This document shows, piece by piece, positions 11,700-21,475 of a DNA stretch of 64,000 nucleotides; within the stretch, counting starts at the first letter, position 1; each line of letters begins with the position of its first letter. The translations under genes were made by a program, and so were the position numbers. The DNA is from Cucumis sativus (taxonomy: Eukaryota; Streptophyta; Magnoliopsida; Cucurbitales; Cucurbitaceae). The notes under the pieces are model-generated. The model was not told where the DNA came from. It was given only the letters and a program-made list of their open reading frames with translations, and ran no database searches. The DNA lies in assembly GCF_000004075.3 (NCBI RefSeq), contig NC_026656.2, positions 12,896,001 to 12,960,000 of the forward strand, in the 5' to 3' direction.

Positions 11700-11915
11700 A
11701 ATAATAATCAAGGATATGACAACATTTTAAAAAAATTACAAATATAGCATTTTGCTAATATTTGAAAGAATATAACAATATTTACAACATAGTCTATCAG
11801 TATAGACTTCTATTATTGATAGAAGTTGACAAATTTTGCTATATTTGTACATTTTTTAAAATGTATATACTTAATTATTTTGAATCAAATTGCTAAATTT
11901 ACAACTATCTCAACA
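11700..11915. repeat. TATCAATAATAGA-type dispersed repeat, copy 2
   Basis: The pattern is attacaaatatagc, then agtctatcagtatagac, then attattgatagaag, then ttttgctatatttgtac, then a tail ttaattattttgaatc. It lies immediately after copy 1 in the same orientation. Confidence 0.5.
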
Positions 11916-12184
11916 AAAAAATTGTTAAAAGACAAAATTAGTATGTGCTTCGTTTGAATATAAAATGTAAATAACAATTTGCCGAAAAAAACAATCCATA
12001 TATGATTGTTTTAAAAAAAAATTACAAAGTCAAAACATCCATGAAAAAACATAAAATGAAAATAAATGATAAAGAAGCAATAGTGAATAAATTTAAAGTT
12101 TTTTTAAATACACGTAATAAAATTGTACATTTAAACTATAATAACTAAAATTGAAGAGAGTTCAAACTATTTAGAAGTTTATTT

Positions 12185-12470
12185 ATGGGTAATTGTAATG
12201 AATGCTCATTTGAGGAATAATAATTAAGAATATTGCAATATTTAAAAAAACCTACAAAATAGCAAAACTATAATTGATAGATTTATATCACTGATAGAAT
12301 CGTATGATCTATCGGTGATAGACCAATTTTTACAATATGTACTATCAGTGATAGACTCTATCATTGATAGAATTTGATAAATTTTGCTATATTTTGCAAA
12401 TTTTTTCAAATGTTGCTATATACTTAATCATTTTGAATTTAATTGTTAAATTTGCAATTATTCCTTTATT
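12185..12470. repeat. TATCAGTGATAGA-type dispersed repeat, copy 3
   Basis: This is the best preserved copy. It has several palindromic tatcagtgatagac-like words (12285-12375), then gataaattttgctatattttgc and the tail ttaatcattttgaattt. The start phrase gggtaattgtaatg and the end phrase aatttgcaattattcc are inverted relatives of each other, hinting at a short inverted-repeat element. Confidence 0.5.
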
Positions 12471-13079
12471 TATTTCATTTTCGTTTACGATATGTGAAGT
12501 GTGAGCTCGAGGTATTAAAGTATAAATAGAAGAGTGTTGATTGAAAATTGGAAACAAATATTTGAAAGGAATGATTTTTTGTTTACAATATTGATTTCGA
12601 AATATGTATATTTTATAGTTATAATTAACACGGTTGAATATTGTTTAATAGATTGTTTATTAATAGGCGAAGAATGTGATTTTTCTACTTATGATCGTCA
12701 TTAATTGAATTATAATCAAAATTGATCGTTTTATCAATGTCATTAGTTGATGATTTATACAATTAGAAAATTTTGGAATTCGTCTTAAATTTCAATGTTA
12801 AATAAATAAATTCATATAATACAAATTTATGTCAGTTAAACTATATTTGATGGGATATACTTTTTATCCTAATTTAATTTTTAAATGTTATATAAAAATC
12901 AAATTACATTTGATAAGTTATGAGATTTTTTACCTATCTAAACGTGGAACTTCACTAATGATTACATAAGTGTTTGAGGTTAACTTTCAATTGATAAATA
13001 AATTTGACATTAACATATTTTTAAATCTCATTATAGATAAAAACAAAATTTAAATATAGTTTAATAAACTAAAATATAA

Positions 13080-13260
13080 AAAAAAATATAATAAAATTTT
13101 ATATTTTATCACTAAAAGACACATATAGACACATTGATAGACTTTTATCAATATCTATCGATGTACTTATAAATTTTGATATAATTCTTTCAATATCTAT
13201 CACTATTTACTATTTTGTAAACATTTTCATCAGTACTATTGTTTACAATAATTTTAAAAC
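13080..13260. repeat. TATCAATATCTATCGATG repeat, copy 4 (degraded)
   Basis: It contains gatagacttttatcaat, atctatcgatg and atctatcactattta words in the same order of A+T-rich context as copies 1-3, more degraded. Confidence 0.35.
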
Positions 13261-13749
13261 TAAACTTGTAAGAAGAACCTTTCTTTTCAAATTATTTTTA
13301 GGTATTTGAAAATACAATTCAAACAAACTTGATTCATATGAACGTTAGAATTCAAACAACTATCTTCTAGTGCAAAATTATGGTACCATAGCTAATTAAA
13401 GTATAGGTAAGCAAATTTATTTTAATATTATTTGATGATAGCTAGATAAAATAATATTTTAAAATGTCACATCCACATTACATTATTCAAACCAATATTT
13501 CCTTTAATTAAATAAAAGATTTAAAAACTTCAAAAATCAAATTAAAATATTTGTTTAATCCTTCATCTCCAAATTGGGCAGTTGGAGCCATGTGATTTGT
13601 TCACATTCAAAGTATATGCTTTAGCATTACTAATTAATAACATTACCATTAATACTTTGTGTCAGTCTTAAAATTAAAATATTCCCATTAACTAATCATT
13701 ATTAGTAGTAAAAAAAAAACTGATAATTTCCCAAAATACTCATAATTAT

Positions 13750-13753
<4 letters not shown>

Positions 13754-13786
<33 letters not shown>
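13754..13786. repeat. (TA)n microsatellite
   Basis: An uninterrupted TA run of about 33 bases. Confidence 0.9.
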
Positions 13787-13790
<4 letters not shown>

Positions 13791-13974
13791 CAAAGTCTAT
13801 TAAAAAAAAGGTTTATTAGCATACCATGTGCAATAATCTATATGCTTTACCATTTTTAAAAAGATACCTGGCAAGTATTATCTATAAAATATGACACAAT
13901 ATCAATAATCTCTAATTAGTTTCATTTTAATATTTAACGTTCATTGCACTTCAAGACAAAACACGACTGAGTCT

Positions 13975-14912
13975 AAAACGTAATCATACTTCTCAACCTA
14001 ACTTGATATTTTATATTTTAAACTAACTCGAGTTGACAGACAATACGTTTTTGCTAAAAAAATATTTAAATATGGGATTGACAGCTTATTCTAATACATA
14101 ATACGTCGTATCAAAACGCAATTATACTTTTCAACCTAGTGCATAGTCGGTGCCTTTGATTTGGAAAATTATTCAACGGAGTTGACAAATGTATTTTAAT
14201 ACAATATAGTGTGTTGTATCACAATATAATTAATTAGACTTTCCAAAGCTAACTTGATTTTTGAAATTAAATTGAGAATACATTTGGCTTGGATCGTTAT
14301 TCAAGGGCATAATTATACTTCTCATTCTCACATGACTTCTTAAACTAACTTTTGATAATGGACACTGCATTTATTCAATGGACTTGACTTATTTTAGCAT
14401 CCTAATCATACCATAATGTAATTATCATTTGATTTTGGAAGCTAAATTGGAAAATTTATTTAATATGTATTATTAGACATGTTATTCTAGTACATACATG
14501 TGTTATACCAAGATGTAATCATACTTCTTAACTCACCTCATTTTTTAAAAACTAGTATGTGTTCACTAACAATGTATTTGATTCATATTATTCTAGGAGC
14601 TTGACAATGTCTCACATCATAGTATATGTCGTACCAAAATATAATCACACTTCTCAACCTAACTATATTTTTGTATCTAACTCAAGTTCAATCACGAGGA
14701 TGCATTTCATTCAAAAAATGTCATTCATTAGAGTTGACAACATAAGCTATCATACACAGTGTATGTACATAGAAAACGGTAATTATGTTTTCAACCTCAC
14801 TTAACTTTTGGATCTAACTCGAGCTCATCAACAATAATATTTGATTCAAAATATTATTTTATTAAAGTTGACAGACTATCGTAACGCGGTGTGTCGTATC
14901 AAACTTCAAAAT
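13975..14912. repeat. Degenerate satellite array, about 8 units of 80-140 bp
   Basis: The anchor phrase aatcatacttctcaaccta or a close variant recurs near 13982, 14120, 14228, 14311, 14420, 14517, 14643 and 14781. Between anchors come, in fixed order, aactcgag-like words, a word like caatgtatttgattca, gagttgaca and gtgtcgtaccaaaa. The last partial unit (gtgtgtcgtatcaaac) is near 14890. Unit lengths vary from about 80 to 140 bp, so the array is old and diverged. It ends about 215 bp before the ATG of SAUR 15130. Confidence 0.7.
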
Positions 14913-15018
14913 CACTTTAATAATGAATAATGAAGTGGATATAGTACAATCATATATTAAATTAACTTCCTCAAGGACCCATCAATAGCCAACTACCATT
15001 CTACAACCAATCCCTTCC

Positions 15019-15025
15019 TATAAAT
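15019..15025 (+). promoter_or_regulatory. TATA box of SAUR 15130
   Basis: Tataaat lies 105 bp before the ATG. Unlike most SAURs in this window, no CATGTG is found in the preceding 200 bp, which is mostly satellite DNA. Confidence 0.5.
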
Positions 15026-15129
15026 TCAAAACCCTAATCTCCCCAATTCCCAAATCACATTTTCCTTCTTTTTTTTTCATTTTCCTCTTCAATCAGTTTC
15101 ATCCATTTCTCCATTTTTTTTTCTCCTCA

Positions 15130-15417
15130 ATGGGGTTTCGTCTTCCATCGTCTTTGATTCCTCAGGCCAAGCATTTGCTGAGGAGAAGCTCCGGTAATCC
15201 ATCGGCGGTTCCGAAAGGTCATGTAGCAGTGTACGTCGGAGAGTTTCAGAGGAAGCGATTTGTGATTCCGATTTCGTATTTGAATCATTTTTCGTTTCAA
15301 CAATTGTTGAGTCGAGCGGAGGAAGAGTTTGGATTTGATCATCCAGAAGGTGGTTTGACGATTCCTTGTGGTGAAGATGCATTTATCGACCTTACTTCAA
15401 GATTGCAAGCTTGTTAA
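15130..15417 (+). CDS. SAUR family protein, isolated member, 95 aa
   Basis: A complete single-exon [23 protein letters not shown] start, [61 protein letters not shown] and a C-terminal LQAC. NHF replaces the usual NHP. The QQLL stretch and LQ tail tie it to the L lineage, whereas LPSSLI is shared with SAUR 18335. Its codons use more G and C (tcg, gcg, cgg) than neighbouring copies. It lacks the CATGTG promoter box and stands alone between a satellite array and a (CTT)n-bearing 3' UTR, so it is probably an older, separately regulated member rather than a recent tandem copy. Confidence 0.95.
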   Translation: MGFRLPSSLIPQAKHLLRRSSGNPSAVPKGHVAVYVGEFQRKRFVIPISYLNHFSFQQLLSRAEEEFGFDHPEGGLTIPCGEDAFIDLTSRLQAC

Positions 15418-16930
15418 ATCCATGAAGAACTAGGAAGGAAGGATCTCGATTTTTGCCTTTGGCTTCTTCTTCTTCTTCTTCTTTCTTTCTTTTTCCTTTT
15501 TCCTTTTGGGAATGGAGATGTTCATGTGTTGTTGATTATTTTTGCATTCTGACTGATGTTAGAATGTTGATGGAACCCAATTACAATACAATGCTTTTGG
15601 GTGTTGTCAATTGTAATGAGTGGTGTTGGAATGGATTGGTGAATTTTTTTTCACCAGAAATTGTAATGCAAATACAACTTTTTTCTTTTTCTGTATCATT
15701 TTCTCCTGTTTATGCTTTGATGAATTTGGATTATACTTCAAAAAACTTAACTGTTGGATCCAAACTATCACAATGTGTTTGAACTATTTAGTTAGCAATT
15801 TGGATTCAATTTTTCTTTTCTTTTTGAGTAATAACAACTCCGAATGAGGGATTGAATCTCCACTTAAATTGTTGTTTAAAATGTGATTTTTCAAAATTTA
15901 GTTCATACTAAAGAACAAATATAATTTGTAACTTTTTTCAATGCAACGACACTTAGTTGTCTTTACTATGAAAAATATCTTCAAAATTATATGACAAACA
16001 CAAACTTTCTTCTTACAAAATATTGGTTGTTGATCAATTTATTAATCTAATGTAAGAACTTTCATTAAATTTAAACAAAAAATTTACAAATAAATTGTGT
16101 AGGGTATAAATGGTTGCTTAATAAAAGTGAAAGATTATTTTACAAATTTGCAATTACAAGAACTAATTTGTTACTAACTAACAACAAAGAGTATAATCAA
16201 AACTTAACTTAGGGATGAACAAAGATCCATTTTGTCTGGATGAACGGAGATCCATAATTTTTTTGAAAGGATAAAAAAATAGTTAAAACTTTAGGATAAG
16301 ATTTGGGAAAATCCAAATAATTTTTTTGAAAAGATAAAAAAATAGATTTGGAAAGATTTATATACTTCTTTCAAAACTTAATATATTACTCTTAATCTTC
16401 TTAATATTTAGAACTATCCGTTAATTTTGACGGTGTGATATTCTCAAGACTCTCAACTATAATTGTATGTACGTGTCTCATTATTTATGGCCTAAACTTA
16501 TGTTGTCCACTAAAACGATCCTATACTGTATAATACTTTCGAAATGTTTATGAATAGTGCCTTCAAAGAACCAATTAAATTTTTCTAAATGTACAGTAAG
16601 AGCAAGAACATTAGAACTCCAAGTGCTTTATATATTAAAAAGACCTTTCCAACTGTGGTACATTTAAACCCAACTGCCTTCTTGAATAAATATAAAAAGT
16701 TATAATTCTATACCATACTCATTCATAGTTGAATGTTATGGTACAGTTTTGAGGTACAGTAGCATATTTTTAGGCCTGTTTTCAATAGCACAACTCCATT
16801 TTTAACCATTCGCCATTGTATTACTGGGTCCTCTTGTCTAAAGCAGAAACCTTCTCACATGGAGATGTTGCTCCTTATTTAAAGGATTGGATAGACATGG
16901 TGACCGATTGCCGACTAAATATTAAGTTCT

Positions 16931-17052
16931 TGTTTGGTAAACAATTTGATTTTTAGGTTCTTGTTTCTGAAGTTTGAGTCTACAAACACTACTTTGGTTT
17001 ATTAGTTGTAGGCTTAGTTTTCAAAAACAAAAAATGAAATGGTTACCAAACT
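16931..17052. repeat. MITE-like element with imperfect terminal inverted repeats
   Basis: The left end reads tgtttggtaaacaatttgat. The right end, reversed, reads agtttggtaaccatttcatt, an imperfect inverted match of about 20 bp. The roughly 120-bp body is non-coding. Similar wording recurs near 47010-47050. I did not find a clear target-site duplication. Confidence 0.5.
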
Positions 17053-17199
17053 GTCTATCATTGTTATGTGATAAAACGTGGTTTCATTTGGCTTTGGCCA
17101 TGCGTCTATAAGTTTTTGAGAGTGTCTTTGCAGCACTACGTTTAGTTTTTAAGTCTTAACTAATGTTAGAGTTGAAAAATCGGTGTTTAGGATATAGAG

Positions 17200-17578
17200 T
17201 TACGTATCTGGAGTTTGAAAATAGGAAACATTAGAGAGGAGAAGATTAAGTTTATCGATAAATGTACAAAGTTTAATAATGAGCACTATTAAAGTTGGTG
17301 AAGGTGAATTATTTAAGGACGACTTTATAAAGTTGATAAGTGAAACATCCCTTGAGAGAGAGGTTAACGCTTTGCTCACCGGCACAGTCGCTGCTGGCAA
17401 AGCAGAGGTGAAAACCACCCTCACCAAGGGAAGGAGACTAGATTTCAGAGTGGTGGTAAAACACTTGATAGGGAGATGGATGACCAAAGGAGAATTGAGG
17501 TTGTGCACAAGAAACGGAAGGCGAGGAGGAGAAAGCAAGCGGATGAGAGTAAAAAAGAAGTTTGAAAATAGTTAGAAA
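17200..17578. other. Unidentified stretch open on both strands
   Basis: A plus-strand frame at 17279-17575 (98 codons, rich in K, R and E) overlaps a minus-strand frame at 17200-17538 (112 codons). The segment 17370-17540 is clearly richer in G and C than its surroundings. I do not recognise either product. It may be a captured gene fragment, part of a transposon, or chance. Confidence 0.25.
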
Positions 17579-18098
17579 AACTTGTTTTGAAAAACCATAT
17601 CAAACTTTAGTAGACATAACTTTTAGATCAGTCTGTCAAAATAGTCATCTCCTACGCGATTTGATTCATGAAGTAACTAAACGAAACGAAACTTCGACAC
17701 ACTACTGTTTTAAGAGACCCACGAACCACAATGTATAATAAGATTCAATCCATCTCATAGTAATTAAAGCTGTGAAAATCCAGCTATGCCAACTACTCGA
17801 ATAGACACAACTACATACTCAACTCCCTTAGACAGTGAAAAGCATAACTCATCCTTGTTCCAATGTCTGTCTTAAAAACGCAACCAGCTGGTCTTTTTGA
17901 AGGACTAAGTCGTACCAAAACATGATATAATTTTCGATTTGAGGAATACATTATCCATCCCTTCCTTCATTCAACCTGAAAATTAGGTTCAATGATGTAA
18001 CCATTGGCACTTTCCCAGAAAGTCAATCACGTGGATATGCAATTTCCTTGTACAGTCTTTGTTTTGAATGTAGAGTTCTTTTATATGTTGATCAAAGC

Positions 18099-18228
18099 CA
18101 TGTGAAAGGGTCTTCCCAACAACAGTCTTTAATACCCCACATCTATTAGTAATGCAGCAAGAACAGATCAGCAATCAGAAAAACAGCTATTATTTTTTCC
18201 TTTTTTTTTTTAAAAAAGTCTATATATA
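18099..18228 (+). promoter_or_regulatory. Promoter module of SAUR 18335 (CATGTG, TATA)
   Basis: CATGTG is at 18099-18104 within the L-type context caaagccatgtg, and tatatata at 18221-18228. The 117-bp spacing is the longest among the L-type genes. Confidence 0.6.
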
Positions 18229-18334
18229 CAAACTTCAAACGAGGCTTCAAACATATCCATCAACCAAAGAAAGTTTTTAGAGGGTGTTCGCCTCCTCTTT
18301 GTACGTGTTCTTCAGCCGATAACACAATTTAGCA

Positions 18335-18622
18335 ATGGGAATTCGTTTGCCATCATCTTTGATTCATCATGCTAAGCAAATTCTTAAAATGAGAAACCAG
18401 TCAAATGTACCAAGAGGTCATATTGCTGTTTATGTGGGCGAGATCGATATTCAAAGAAAACGTTTCGTGGTTCCAATATCATTCCTAAACCATCCTTCAT
18501 TTAAACAACTTCTCAGTCATGTTGAGGAAGAGTTTGGATTTCATCATCCCCATGGAGGTTTAACTATTCCTTGCAAAGAAGATGCCTTTGTAGATCTTAC
18601 TTCTAGATTTCAACACTCCTAA
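18335..18622 (+). CDS. SAUR family protein, 95 aa, with a two-residue insertion
   Basis: A complete single-exon SAUR. It starts [19 protein letters not shown], has [12 protein letters not shown] (R for the usual K), and then [11 protein letters not shown], two residues longer than the EIQRKRF of its relatives. [14 protein letters not shown] is followed by [10 protein letters not shown], with V for the conserved A, then GGLTIPC and FVDLTSRF. The inserted residues fall in the turn between the YVGE and KRFVVP strands, so the fold could tolerate them. The promoter context is L type. The N-terminal part is shorter than in the 97-aa members, so total length stays at 95. Confidence 0.94.
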   Translation: MGIRLPSSLIHHAKQILKMRNQSNVPRGHIAVYVGEIDIQRKRFVVPISFLNHPSFKQLLSHVEEEFGFHHPHGGLTIPCKEDAFVDLTSRFQHS

Positions 18623-19319
18623 AAGGAAGAACAACAAAGGCTGTCCACCAAATTTTTTTACAACATTTTTTTTCACCATTTGTTGGTGTTTTGATTCATT
18701 CAAATGTTGTATGAAGGAAAGTTATACCATGTTGCTTCATGTTTAATACCATTTCCTTGGTGAATTTCCCACCAAATCATAATACAAACAAAGCAATTCT
18801 CCATCAGTTGTTTTATTCTCTTGTTTGGTTTTAATTAGTTTACTAGTGACTGCACTTTTTCGGGGACAAAGAAACCATATGCTATCTATATCAACCATTA
18901 AGTTGCAATATCATGTAGCGAGAATACACGGCAAACAAGTAAATGTAGAAGAGGCTTTCTTTACTCTCCATTGCTCGTTTTGGGAGTTGTGTTGTAAACA
19001 AAGATCTAAGAATTTCGTCCAAGAGCATCAATAAACCATGACAACTTGGTTAAATTTATTTTTTGTAAATGTATAATGACTCATATTCTACCTACATTAT
19101 TGACATCATTATATAAATTATATTGTTGTCTTCGTAGCAGGAAAATGATCCAACAAAATTTTGAGAGTTTGAAATTTTTGAGTCTGATGTATAAAAAATG
19201 GACTCTATCTATACCAAGGGTACTAACTACTAAATAACTCTGATAGAAAGAACAACAGTCTTAGAGAGAATGAGAAATCAAGTGAGGGGGCTAAGTTTAT
19301 GCTCCATTATGATATTGAT

Positions 19320-19440
19320 CTGACTTTGTTGGATTGGAGCCCCTTTTTGCAGTTCTTTTGGGCTCTCTGTTGCCTTTTGTTTTCTGTTGGGCTTCTATGA
19401 ATTTTTTTTCCAATGAAAGCTTGGTTTCTTATCAAAATAT
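19320..19440 (+). mobile_element. LINE 3' tail fragment, plus strand
   Basis: The wording ttggattggagccccttttt, then ttgggctctctg, then ccaatgaaagcttggtttct resembles 3' ends of plant LINEs with an aatgaaag-type signal. No long A tract or target-site duplication was recognised, and no coding part is left. Confidence 0.4.
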
Positions 19441-19993
19441 TTGGATTGAAAGACTTTTCTTTCACTTGGGGTGGTTTCAATTTTCTCCTCAAGAATGGTA
19501 TAAGGATGAAAGGTTCCATGGAATTCAATCAGTGGAGTAGAAAACAAGTGCTTTTTCATTAGATTAGTGACTGGTTCTAATGGTAAATGAGATCAATGTG
19601 AAAAAATAAAGAAGATTCTCTTTAATTTCCTATCAATTTGCGTTGGGTGGAGGGTGGGTTTGTGGATATTTTTGAGAGCCAACCTAACTACAAGTTCTTT
19701 CAATTTGAAGACAGTTGTAAAATTAGGATGGTGAAGAAAGGAAGGATTGAAGTGCTAAACACCAATAACCAAAAAAACTTTTAAGGGGTGAAAGTAAATT
19801 TAATATTATATCAAATTTGTAGAAGACCCAACAAGTGACCGAGAAGGAAATAAGATCATAACCTTTTACTCTAATACCATGTTTTGATCGGAACGTATAA
19901 GCTAATGGATGAAGTTAAATTAATACTATATCAATACTTTAATAAAAGGAAAAATCGAAACGACTATATCATACAAAGACTCACCAGTGAGAG

Positions 19994-20229
19994 TAGAGAT
20001 GTCCATTTAACCCGCAGAGACTCGCCTCAAACGAGGCGGTGAATCCCCGAGTACACGGGAAATGGGGAGGGAGTGGAGAGTAATTTTTTTCTCAATTGAC
20101 ATTCCCTAACCCCAACCCCACCTCGAAAGAAAAAGTGGGAATATTTCCCCGCAGTTAAATTTGTGGGGATAGGAAATGAGATAAGAGATGGAGAGTGGCA
20201 TCCCAAGCCCCGCCCTGTGGACATCTCTA
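19994..20229. mobile_element. hAT-type MITE with perfect TIRs and 8-bp target-site duplication
   Basis: The element starts TAGAGATGTCCA (19994-20005) and ends TGGACATCTCTA (20218-20229), a perfect 12-bp terminal inverted repeat. It is flanked on both sides by AGTGAGAG (19986-19993 and 20230-20237), an exact 8-bp target-site duplication. An 8-bp duplication and a TAGxGxTGTC-like end are typical of the hAT superfamily. At 236 bp with no transposase frame it is non-autonomous. The intact ends suggest fairly recent insertion compared with other repeats here. Confidence 0.88.
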
Positions 20230-20979
20230 AGTGAGAGCAACAAAAGGGTATTAAATTGATTCTTTGGGTAGATGGGAGACGAGGAGCTAGCTTAACAAAC
20301 AGATTGATTGAGAGAATTGGGAACTTTTGGGTGACTAATAAGAATTATAAAAGAGGAAGTTGCAACTAAAGAAAAAGTCAAAACATTTAAAATGAAATGG
20401 ATTTGACACTCGAGTGGTATAGCTGATGAACTTTAAATAACTAAGACTAAAAGGAAAACAAGGGACATTAAAGAAGAGTCCCAAGTTCAAAGATTATTCG
20501 ATCTCCTATCTTCTCATTCTAATTTCAAAGTATTAAAGAGTTTTCATCAAAATAATTTACAAGAAAAAGTTAACATCTAATCAACAATACTTTTCTTTTG
20601 ACTTGTTAGAACAATTGTCAGATCGATGAATATCTTATCATTACATATGTTAGAAACAACAAAACTTCACATATTTCAATAATTGTATTCTATTGTCCAC
20701 TTTACGTATAAATTCCCATACTTTTAGTTTTTGTTTCACCCAACATGTCTCATATGAATGGAGTTGTAGCCCCTCGCATATATGCCTATAATTCTTCTCT
20801 TCCTTTGCTAACGTGAGGTTTGATCAAGCGGATAGTGGTATCCACTATCCAGTGCAAAATAAGAGGTGAGATATTTTTGGATGGAACCTAGTAAGAGGTT
20901 TAGGTATCAAGCCACCCTGCCTCTTCAATAAGAACAAAATGTTTTTGGTTATTGTAGTTCTTTAATGAGCTATTGTATG

Positions 20980-21220
20980 GAAACTTTGTTTTAAGGATTT
21001 GTTGGGTCGAAGTCAAGCAACTCGTAGTTTGTGCCATTTCTGAGGATTTTTGTATTTCTGTTGAGTGTTTTACAAGTTTGTCATATCAAAGAAATTTATT
21101 CAACTTTTTACTTAGATCTTCTGTGTTTAAAAAACTGCAAACCTATTTCAAGGCTGAGTTTTGTTGAAAGATAGAATCACTTGCTTTCTCAAACCAACCA
21201 CCCAACAGAATGGACCATTT
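20980..21220 (+). mobile_element. Possible copia-type retrotransposon fossil
   Basis: A short stretch with weak resemblance to the integrase region of Ty1/copia elements, including a TTQQNG-like motif near 21190. It is a small, heavily broken relic. The assignment is tentative. Confidence 0.28.
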
Positions 21221-21384
21221 GAGTTGTTTGAAGTGTTGCTTAGTGAAGGATGGCTTAATACTTGTAACTTCAATCGGTATTTAAACTCTATCGTGAGAGA
21301 TGTAAATGGAACTTTCGAATCCTATCATTCTATCTTCATAATCAAATTATCTAGAGTAAGTCCAGTAAGAATTATCTAGAGTAA

Positions 21385-21475
21385 GTCTGAAATGACTTTC
21401 TAAGTGCTTAAAAAAGTAATTTGAAATGTAAAAAAATGTTTCTAAACATTTAGCAAAACACTCCAAACATGCTCT
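21385..21475. repeat. Short MITE-like repeat fragment
   Basis: The wording tgactttctaagtgctta, then aaacactccaaacatg resembles the element piece at 53945-54290 (tgaccaagtgcttaaaaaca and taccaaacatg). It is probably a fragment of a non-coding dispersed family. Confidence 0.35.

Larger units (their letters stand above)
9871..13974. other. Gene-free AT-rich DNA
   Basis: About 4 kb with no open frame that I can support on either strand. It contains the TATCAGTGATAGA-type repeats listed separately, a (TTA)n run near 11185-11207 and a (TA)n run at 13754-13786. It separates the left SAUR units from the rest of the cluster. Confidence 0.55.
15418..18060. other. Spacer between SAUR 15130 and 18335
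   Basis: It contains the presumed 3' UTR with a (CTT)n run (about 15462-15482), a 29-bp direct repeat around 16254 and 16318, a MITE-like element at 16931-17052 and an unexplained open stretch at 17200-17578. No gene is recognised with confidence. Confidence 0.5.

Noticed and set aside
11490-13260. CRISPR-like look of recurring palindromic words
   Set aside because: Spacing is irregular, the words are diverged, and the context is a plant nuclear genome. They are parts of dispersed repeats.
20830-20850. Perfect 9-bp inverted repeat with a 3-base loop (ggatagtgg / ccactatcc)
   Set aside because: It is not followed by a T run or near a gene end, and short palindromes are expected by chance in 64 kb.
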